The notes below the pieces were generated by a model. It ran no database searches, was not told where the DNA came from, and was given only the letters and a program-made list of their open reading frames with translations. From the NCBI GenBank assembly GCA_946183765.1, contig CAMHDC010000007.1, positions 1 to 17,739 of the forward strand: a stretch of DNA of 17,739 bases. The letters run 5' to 3'. The stretch comes from an uncultured Clostridia bacterium. GTDB taxonomy: Bacteria > Bacillota > Clostridia > Christensenellales > CAG-138. The translations under genes and the position numbers were made by a program. Positions 5,861 through 12,479 of the stretch are shown here, one piece after another. The first letter of the stretch is position 1, and every line of letters starts with the position of its first letter.

Positions 5861-8355
5861 GCTTCCTCCTCCCGGTGATAGCTGCCGGACTTCAGGGTCT
5901 GCACTTTCCCGCCGGGAAGCCGCAGCTCCGCCTCCGCGCCGAAGGGCACGCAGAAGTCATAACAGAGTTTGCTGCCTTCATAGCGCCAAGCGCTGATGAA
6001 GCGCCCCGCCGCCGTGTCCAGCTCCACCTTGGCCCGGCCCAGTCTCCGATCCGGCCGGGGCTCCAGCACCGCACGGCGGTAGCCCGGCTCCGCAGGCCGC
6101 AGGCCGCAGAGCCAGGAGATCATCCAGCCGGCAATGCTGCCGTAGGTATAGTGGTTGAGGGAATTCATCCCCTCGGGATTCATGTGTCCGTCCGGCAGGA
6201 CGGAATTCCAGCGCTCCCAGATCGTGGTCGCGCCAAGCTTTACGCTGTAAAGCCAGCTGGGATAGTCCTCCTGCAGCAGGAGCGTGACCGCGGCGTCGTG
6301 GTGCCCGCTCATGCTCAGCGCCTCGCAGAGGATCGGCGTGCCCACGAAGCCGGTGTTCAGATGATCGCCGTTTTCCGCCACCAGCTCCCGCAGGCGCTGT
6401 CCCTGGGCCGCAGGGGCTTCCGTCAGGCCGAAGACCAGCGCCAGGGCGGCCGCGGTCTGGGTCCGGATGCGGCAAAGGCCGTTTTCGTCAAAGTATTTTT
6501 CCCGCAGCGCCAGCAGGATCTCCCCGGCAAGCCGCCGGTATTCCGCCGCCTCCGGGAGCTGCAGAATGTCCGCCGCCTCCGCAACGATCTGCGCACAGCG
6601 GAAATAGTAGGCGCTTGCGATATAGAGCGGATCGGTGGCGCCGAAGGGGCCGGGCTGCGGATTATCCAGGGCCAGCCAGTCGGCAAAGTGGAAGCCGTCC
6701 TTGACCAGATGCTCCCCCCCGAGAGCCTCCTCCCGCCGCCGCTGGCAGTCCACCCAGGCCTTCATGCCCGGATAGCACTCCTGCAGCAACTCCCGGCTGC
6801 CGTAATAGCGCCAGACGTTCCAGGGGATGATCACGGCCGCGTCCGCCCAGGGACTGGAGCCGTGCTCCCCGATCATGCCCTGCTTGATGCGGGGCACCAC
6901 GTTGGGAACGCTGCCCCCCAGGGCGCTCTGCTCGGCGCGCATATCCCAGAGGAATTTCCGGTAGAAGGCGGGCATGTACAGGCTCTGGCAGGCGGTGGCG
7001 GAGATGGCCTGGGCGTCGCCCGTCCAGCCAAGGCGCTCGTCCCGCTGGGGGCAGTCGGTGGGCACGTCCAGGAAATTGTCCTTCATGCCCCAGAGGGCGT
7101 TCTGGAAGAGCTTGTCCACAGCCGCGCTGCCGGTGTGCAGCGCTGCGGTCTGGAGCATGGCGCTGCGCAGATGCACGGCGGTGAAGTCTTCCGCCCGGAT
7201 GGGGCAATCGCAGTCCACTTTCATATAGCGAAAGCCGAAGAAGGTAAAATGCGGCCGCACCCGGCGCGCCGTCCCGTCGGAGATATAGGTAAAGCGGGAG
7301 ACGGCCGTGCGGTAATTGTCATGGTAAAACTCGCCGTCCTGCAGGATCTCCCCCGCAGTGAGGGAGATGCTGACTCCTTCCGGCAATTCACAGGAGAATT
7401 GTACCCAGCCGGTCAGGTTCTGCCCGAAGTCCAGAACCGTATCGCCCTTGGGCGTGTGAATCAGCTCCTTGACCGGGAATCGGTCATAATCCACGATCGG
7501 CAGGGACACCCGGTCCTGCAGCGGCCCGCAGCCTTCCGGAGCGGCAAGGATCGCCGGGCCCAGCACCGCAGGCTCTGTGCGCGCATCCCAGGTTTCCCCG
7601 TCATAGATGTTGGCAAAGCGGATGGGCGAGCGCAGCTCTTCCCAGCTCTCGTCCGTGGCGGCGAGCAGCGCATCGCCCTGCCAGAGCTCCGCGACGGCGT
7701 AGAGCCGGTCGCCGTAGAGGTTCGTATAGCCGCCCTCAAAGCCCAGTCGGCCCTTGAACCAGCCCTCGCCCAGAGCGATGACCAGGCTGTTCTCCCCCTC
7801 CCGCAGCAGCGCCGTCACGTCGTAGGTTTGAACCGCCAGATGAAAGTCGTAGGCGTGATAGCCTGGGGCCAGGTACTCGTCGCCAACCTTCGTGCCGTTG
7901 AGATAGGCCTCGTAAACACCCAGGCCGCAGAGATAAAGACGCGCGGCCCCCTCCCGCTTTTTGCAGGGAAAGCGCCTGCGCAGCAGGGCGGAATTTCGAT
8001 CCCGGGCGGGGCTGATCCAGCGGCCCGTCCAGGGCTCGTCCCGCTTGCCGGTCTCGAAGGAAGAGGAAGCCTCAGCCCGTTGTCCGTCCGCGGTCGCAAG
8101 GCTGATCGTATAGTCGTAATGTGTCCGAGGACGAAGCCGCAGGGGCACGGCCCAGCCCAGGCTGTCGGCCGAAAGCGTCTCGCCGCTGTCAAAGACGGTC
8201 TCTCCGCCCGCGCGGATGCGCAAAGTATAAGCCCGCGCCTCGTCCCCGTCGCCCTTCACGATCCAGGAAAAAACAGGCTTCTCCATGGCAAAGCCCAGGG
8301 GCTCCGTCAGATGGCAGACGCGCAGATTTTGAATCTTGATCTCGTTTGTTTTCAT
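5857..8355 (-). CDS. GH78 alpha-L-rhamnosidase (first copy)
   Basis: An 832-aa inverting alpha-L-rhamnosidase-like enzyme. N-terminal beta domains (about 1-400, with WTGRWISP and DFGQNLTGWVQF) precede an (alpha/alpha)6 barrel (about 405-750) and a C-terminal beta sandwich ending near 820. The hallmark PTDCPQRDERLGWTGD spans 432-447, with the likely general acid Glu440; the likely base is Glu714 in TTIWERW. No signal peptide is seen, so it acts in the cytoplasm. The ATG at 8355 comes one base after the glgA stop (TGAAATG), so its translation is probably coupled to glgA; a longer in-frame extension would overlap glgA and has no reason to be used. It removes terminal rhamnose from plant glycosides or pectic fragments. 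It is a paralogue of the gene at 12476-15253. Confidence 0.93.
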   Translation of the reverse strand: MKTNEIKIQNLRVCHLTEPLGFAMEKPVFSWIVKGDGDEARAYTLRIRAGGETVFDSGETLSADSLGWAVPLRLRPRTHYDYTISLATADGQRAEASSSFETGKRDEPWTGRWISPARDRNSALLRRRFPCKKREGAARLYLCGLGVYEAYLNGTKVGDEYLAPGYHAYDFHLAVQTYDVTALLREGENSLVIALGEGWFKGRLGFEGGYTNLYGDRLYAVAELWQGDALLAATDESWEELRSPIRFANIYDGETWDARTEPAVLGPAILAAPEGCGPLQDRVSLPIVDYDRFPVKELIHTPKGDTVLDFGQNLTGWVQFSCELPEGVSISLTAGEILQDGEFYHDNYRTAVSRFTYISDGTARRVRPHFTFFGFRYMKVDCDCPIRAEDFTAVHLRSAMLQTAALHTGSAAVDKLFQNALWGMKDNFLDVPTDCPQRDERLGWTGDAQAISATACQSLYMPAFYRKFLWDMRAEQSALGGSVPNVVPRIKQGMIGEHGSSPWADAAVIIPWNVWRYYGSRELLQECYPGMKAWVDCQRRREEALGGEHLVKDGFHFADWLALDNPQPGPFGATDPLYIASAYYFRCAQIVAEAADILQLPEAAEYRRLAGEILLALREKYFDENGLCRIRTQTAAALALVFGLTEAPAAQGQRLRELVAENGDHLNTGFVGTPILCEALSMSGHHDAAVTLLLQEDYPSWLYSVKLGATTIWERWNSVLPDGHMNPEGMNSLNHYTYGSIAGWMISWLCGLRPAEPGYRRAVLEPRPDRRLGRAKVELDTAAGRFISAWRYEGSKLCYDFCVPFGAEAELRLPGGKVQTLKSGSYHREEEA

Positions 8356-8356
8356 T

Positions 8357-10180
8357 TCAGTCCCGCCTGCACAGAAGATTTCGGATCTCGGTGCCCTTGG
8401 AGAGGTTGCCGTCCACCCGGATCTGACCGCTGAGGAAAAGCTTGTCAAAGTTCAGCTCGCCCCTGGCCATGGCAAGCAAATGGTCGAAGTTCGCGGTCAC
8501 ATAGGCGTCCGCCCCGTCATAGGAATAGGGCTCCATGCGGAAGGGCTCCCGCTCCTCGTTGGAAAAGCGCACATATAAGATGCCGTCTGTCCGCCCGGTC
8601 ACATGGATCTGTACCACCCGCTGATAGTCCGCGGTAAAGATGCCGTGGAAGCGTTCCCGGTTCTCCGCGTCCAGCTCCACGTAGGCTTTCTTCAGCTCGG
8701 CAAAGGCCTCCTCGAAGGGGACGGCGCTTCCGCTCTCCCCGTCGAAGATCTCCACGTACATGCGCTGGTAGCGTTCCGCGCTGCGCTTCCAGGAGAAGTC
8801 CTTCGCCATGCAGCGCCGGCGCAGCAGGAAGAAGGTCTCCTCGTCGCAGAAGTAGACCCGCAATGCGCTCATGATGGCCAGCAGCAGATCCTTCCCCTGA
8901 TAATTGGAGAAGGAGAAGCCGTCGCCGATGCCGTCAAAGTCGCTGTAGGGCCGGACCGAGTCCTTGAGGCCGCCGGTCTCGTGAACGATGGGAATCGTAC
9001 CGTAGCGCATGGCCATCATCTGACTCAGACCGCAGGGCTCAAAGCGGGAGGGCATCAGATAAAAGTCCGAGCCCGCAAAGACCTCACTGGCCACCTGCTC
9101 GGAGTACTTGTCCGAAAAGCCGAACTGCCCCGGCCAGCGCCGGCAGCACTGCTCAAAGTATTCCACATAATGGGCGTCGCCCTGGCCGAAAATGATCACC
9201 TGCACGCCCAGCTCCATGAGCTTGGGCAGGATCTCCCGGATCAGCTCGATCCCCTTTTGCTCCACGAGTCTCGCGACCGAGCACAGGATCGGGAAGCGCG
9301 GCTCCTCATCCAGCCCAAACTTTCGCTGGAGCGCCGCCTTGCAGAGAGCCTTGCCGCGCATATCCTCCGCCGAGAAGGCAAAGGGCAGGCGTTTGTCCAG
9401 ACGGGGGTCATAGTGATCCATGTCAATGCCGTTGAGGATGCCGCGCAGCTTGCTGTCCACCAGGTCCGCCACGCCCTGCAGCCCGCAGCCGAAGGCGGGA
9501 TAGTGCAGCTCTCTCGCGTAGGTGGGGGAGACGGTGGACACCGCGTCCGCCATCAGCATGGCCCCCTTCATCAGGTTCACGTCCTGCCGCCCCTCGTAGA
9601 GATAGCCCAGGCCGCCATCATACCAGCCCCAGGGCAGGCCGAAGGTGTCCTTCAGCTCGTTTGCGCCATACTGGCCCTGATAGGCGATGTTGTGGATGGT
9701 ATAGACAGTCTTGACCTTTTTCAGCTCGCTCCGGTAGACGGTGTCGTTCTTCAGATAGATGATAGCAAGCGCCGTCTCCCAGTCGTTGCAGTGCAGGATC
9801 TCCGGGAAGAAGTCCAGCTGGTCCATCAGATCAATCACCGCCCGGCAAAACCAGGCAAAGCGCAGCTTGTCATCGTTATAGCCGTAGAGCTTCGGCCGGT
9901 CGAAGAAGGGGTCGTTCTCCACGAACCAAACCGGTACGCCGCCCCTCTCCCCCCGCCAGAGGGCGCAGGGATAAGCGGTTCCGTTGAGGCTCACAGAGCA
10001 CTCCCTGACGCGGCGCAGCTCCTGCCCGAAGCGCTCCTTGACGCAGCGGTAGAGCGGCGTGATCACCGCGATCTCATTCCCCTCCGCCTGCAGCGCGGGG
10101 GGCAGAGAAAAGGCCACGTCGGCCAGGCCCCCGGATTTGGAGAAGGGGGCGCATTCACTGCTCACAAACAAAATCTTCAT
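8357..10180 (-). CDS. glgA: Glycogen/starch synthase GlgA fused to a C-terminal SCP2-like domain
   Basis: A 607-aa protein, about 125 residues longer than a usual GlgA. Residues 1 to about 480 are a GT5 glycogen synthase that extends alpha-1,4-glucan from a nucleotide-glucose (normally ADP-glucose). Signs are KSGGLADV (15-22, for the usual KTGGL), TIHNIAYQGQ, and the catalytic triad Arg304 and Lys309 in ARLVEQKG with Glu381 in FEPCGL, each offset by four from E. coli Arg300, Lys305 and Glu377. Residues about 488-607 (8360-8719) look like a sterol-carrier-protein-2 domain: EPYSYDGADAYVTANFDHL, then LNFDKLFLSGQIRVDGNLSK. SCP2 domains bind lipids or other hydrophobic ligands. The ATG at 10180 has GGAGG 10 bases upstream. 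No glgC, glgB or other glycogen gene is near, so its job inside a glycosidase operon is unclear. Confidence 0.88.
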   Translation of the reverse strand: MKILFVSSECAPFSKSGGLADVAFSLPPALQAEGNEIAVITPLYRCVKERFGQELRRVRECSVSLNGTAYPCALWRGERGGVPVWFVENDPFFDRPKLYGYNDDKLRFAWFCRAVIDLMDQLDFFPEILHCNDWETALAIIYLKNDTVYRSELKKVKTVYTIHNIAYQGQYGANELKDTFGLPWGWYDGGLGYLYEGRQDVNLMKGAMLMADAVSTVSPTYARELHYPAFGCGLQGVADLVDSKLRGILNGIDMDHYDPRLDKRLPFAFSAEDMRGKALCKAALQRKFGLDEEPRFPILCSVARLVEQKGIELIREILPKLMELGVQVIIFGQGDAHYVEYFEQCCRRWPGQFGFSDKYSEQVASEVFAGSDFYLMPSRFEPCGLSQMMAMRYGTIPIVHETGGLKDSVRPYSDFDGIGDGFSFSNYQGKDLLLAIMSALRVYFCDEETFFLLRRRCMAKDFSWKRSAERYQRMYVEIFDGESGSAVPFEEAFAELKKAYVELDAENRERFHGIFTADYQRVVQIHVTGRTDGILYVRFSNEEREPFRMEPYSYDGADAYVTANFDHLLAMARGELNFDKLFLSGQIRVDGNLSKGTEIRNLLCRRD

Positions 10181-10206
10181 GGGCTCTTCCCTCCGTATTC
10201 CGAATT

Positions 10207-10228
10207 GGGAGAGCGCAAGCGCTCTCCC
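10207..10228. repeat. Perfect 10-bp intercistronic hairpin before glgA
   Basis: GGGAGAGCGC (10207-10216) pairs with GCGCTCTCCC (10219-10228) across a 2-base centre. It sits in the only wide gap of the operon (62 bp), between the glycosyltransferase stop at 10243 and the glgA start. No T-tract follows on the minus strand, so it is not an intrinsic terminator. An mRNA-processing or stability element is the better guess. Confidence 0.6.
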
Positions 10229-10242
10229 GGTCCGGTCTCATA

Positions 10243-11421
10243 TTACAGCTTGTTCACGTAGTCGATGACCGCCTGGGCTGCCTTGTCGCAGCCACCGCTG
10301 CGGTGCATTTCCTCGGCCATGGCCCGCGCCTTTTCACCGTAGACGGGGTTCTCGATCAGCTCGGTCAGAACCTTACGCAGGCTTTCCTCGGTGACCTGCT
10401 CCTTGAGCAGCACGCCGCTGGTGATGCCGAGTTCCTCCATGCGGTGGGCGGTGAAGATCTGCTCGTCCATCTGGGGGATGCACATCATGGGCACGCCGTT
10501 ATAGAGGGCCTCCATCACACTGCCCACGCCCGCGTGGGTCAGGAAAAAGCTGGTGTGCCGCAGCACCTCCAGCTGGGGCGTGAAAGCCATGGTGGTGACG
10601 TTGTCGGGGATCTCGCCCAGATCCTCGGGCTTGATGGTCTTGCCAATGGAGCAGAGGACGTTGACGTCCAGATCCTTCACCACGGGGAAGAGCATCTTGT
10701 AAAACTCCGGCCAGTTGTTGAAAAGGCTGCCCAGAGAGGTATAGAGCAGGGGCTTTCCGTTCTTCGGCGGCTGCCAGCTGCCGTCGCCCGCCCGGGGCGC
10801 GATCTGCGCGCCGGCAAAGAAGAAGCGGTCACCAAAGCTCTCGCCACCGGGCTGGAACTCCCGCGTCAGAGTGGAGATGTTGAAATCCGCGGTGGCCTCA
10901 AAGATCTCGCTGGGGGTGAGCAGCGGACCGCCGTACTCCTTCTGAAACTCCTCGGCCATCTTCAGCGCCGCCTTGCGGGCGGGAGAATCCGGGAACTCCG
11001 GCCAGGTGCGGAAGATGGAGAAGTCCTTTCCCGGGGCATAGCTGGTGAACATCATGATCATGGGGATGCCCAGCTTTGAGGCGGCGAGCCGCCCGGCCAG
11101 GGCCATCTCATCGGCGATGATCACGTCGGGGCGGTTCTCCTGAAGGCCCTCCATGATGGCGTCGATGGCCTCCTTGGCCATGCCCAGGAAGACCAGCGGG
11201 ATCACCGCCAGGAATTCCTCTTTGCCCATGTAGGGGCCGGAGTAGCGCTCCTGCACCTCGGGGAAGACGCGCAGCCTCGCCCCGGTCATCTCCACCTGGG
11301 CGCGCTGGGATTCGGGGGCGTAGTAGTCCACCTCCACGCCTTTTTTCACAAGTTCGGTGATCATCGGCAGGCTGGACAGGATGTGTCCGCCGGAGCCCAC
11401 AGGAATGTATGCAGCTTTCAC
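10243..11421 (-). CDS. MGT-family (GT1) glycosyltransferase B
   Basis: A 392-aa GT-B enzyme, paralogous to the one at 1353-2543. The donor-binding half is strongly alike: NGKPLLYTSLGSLFNNWPEF and FLTHAGVGSVMEA (293-304) followed by GVPMMCIPQMDEQ. The acceptor half differs: GSGGHILSSLP keeps the catalytic His13 but lacks the Asn-Pro that follows it in the other copy; Asp104 in IIADEMA is the likely partner. This fits the same UDP-sugar donor but a different acceptor or site. Translation starts at a GTG (11421-11419) with GGAGG upstream; no ATG lies nearer the family start. It follows the esterase gene by 17 bp and precedes the hairpin and glgA. Acceptor unknown; hydrophobic small molecules are usual for the family. 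Confidence 0.87.
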   Translation of the reverse strand: MKAAYIPVGSGGHILSSLPMITELVKKGVEVDYYAPESQRAQVEMTGARLRVFPEVQERYSGPYMGKEEFLAVIPLVFLGMAKEAIDAIMEGLQENRPDVIIADEMALAGRLAASKLGIPMIMMFTSYAPGKDFSIFRTWPEFPDSPARKAALKMAEEFQKEYGGPLLTPSEIFEATADFNISTLTREFQPGGESFGDRFFFAGAQIAPRAGDGSWQPPKNGKPLLYTSLGSLFNNWPEFYKMLFPVVKDLDVNVLCSIGKTIKPEDLGEIPDNVTTMAFTPQLEVLRHTSFFLTHAGVGSVMEALYNGVPMMCIPQMDEQIFTAHRMEELGITSGVLLKEQVTEESLRKVLTELIENPVYGEKARAMAEEMHRSGGCDKAAQAVIDYVNKL

Positions 11422-11438
11422 GTTTATCCCTCCGTTTA

Positions 11439-12479
11439 TTATCCGTTCAGTTTTCCGTCAAATACGCCGTTGACCCAGGTGCAGAAAAGATCCTTCCACT
11501 GGCGGCAGGCCGTCAGATCCGGCGGGGCGAAGGGCCCCACCTGACGCGGGATGCAGGCGCCGAAGCCGTGGCCGCCGTAGGGGAAGAGGTGCAGCTCGCA
11601 GGAGACGCCGGCCTTCGTATAACTCTGCTGCAGCTCCACCAGGAAGGGAGGCGGCACCACAAAGTCGTCCGCACAGGCGCAGAGGAAGACGGGCGCGTCG
11701 CCCGGAAGCACATGGGTGCGCAGGTCGTAGCGGTCGGCAAAGGCCTCCCGCCGCGCCGGATCCTCATAGAGATCCCGGCCGCCGATGACGGCGGTGATCT
11801 TGTCCCCGTGCATGCTCACGGCGGGATAGATCAGGCCCAAGGCATTGGGTCTGCCGTCCACAGCGTCGACCTCGTCCGGCTCATAGCCGGGCCAGTCCAC
11901 CGGCTCGTCCCGGAAGCACAGGGCCTCCACACCGGCCAGGTTCCCACCGGCGGAGAAGCCCGCCAGCGCGATCTTTTCCGGATCCAGGCCGTATTCCGCC
12001 GCGTGATAGCGCACGTAGCGCACGGCCCGCTGGGCGTCCAAGTACATCAGTGGAGCCCGGTAGGGATAGCTGCGGTACCAGAGCACAAAGGCGCTGATGC
12101 CGGCAGCGTTGAGAAACTCCGCCACCTCCTGGCCCTCGCTGTCCATGGACTTGGTCAGGTAGGCCCCACCGGGGCAAAGGATCACGCAGCGGTCGCTGCC
12201 GGGAGCCAGGAAGGGGATCAGCAGGGGTTCGTCGGAATAGGTCTCCTTAGCGTAGCCGTGCTCCATCTCCTGATCCCAGACCATATAGTCGTTTCCGCGC
12301 AGGTCGCCCAGCTCGTCGCTGCTCTTGTCCCAGATGCCGGGGTATTTGGTGAACACATCCTCCATGGTCAGGCTCTTATCGATGTGCATCACATCGCTCT
12401 TGCTCCTGCCGGTGTTGCCGGGGATATGCCCCGCTCCGCCCCAGATGGGCAGATGGGGCAGCTTCGGATCCAGTCTCAT
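11439..12479 (-). CDS. Alpha/beta-hydrolase esterase (BD-FAE / acetyl-esterase-like)
   Basis: A 346-aa cytoplasmic esterase/lipase-type hydrolase. It shows the oxyanion loop CPGGAY (102-107), the nucleophile elbow GFSAGG with Ser176, an acid at Asp271 or Asp272 in CADDFVVP, and His304 in GGHGFG. The family removes acetyl, feruloyl or similar acyl groups from carbohydrates. The start ATG (12479-12477) overlaps the stop of the upstream GH78 as ATGA, with AAGGAG about 8 bases upstream. A TTG-started form 6 residues longer is possible but would begin inside the ribosome binding site. Tight coupling to a rhamnosidase suggests that it de-acylates the same substrate so the glycosidases can proceed. 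Confidence 0.86.
   Translation of the reverse strand: MRLDPKLPHLPIWGGAGHIPGNTGRSKSDVMHIDKSLTMEDVFTKYPGIWDKSSDELGDLRGNDYMVWDQEMEHGYAKETYSDEPLLIPFLAPGSDRCVILCPGGAYLTKSMDSEGQEVAEFLNAAGISAFVLWYRSYPYRAPLMYLDAQRAVRYVRYHAAEYGLDPEKIALAGFSAGGNLAGVEALCFRDEPVDWPGYEPDEVDAVDGRPNALGLIYPAVSMHGDKITAVIGGRDLYEDPARREAFADRYDLRTHVLPGDAPVFLCACADDFVVPPPFLVELQQSYTKAGVSCELHLFPYGGHGFGACIPRQVGPFAPPDLTACRQWKDLFCTWVNGVFDGKLNG

Noticed and set aside
2585..8433. Very long plus-strand open frames (2585-5878 and 5875-8433) opposite the GH2, MBL and GH78 genes.
   Set aside because: They are antisense frames left open by the high GC content and codon bias of the real minus-strand genes. Their translations are repetitive and show no motif, while the minus-strand proteins have intact catalytic motifs.
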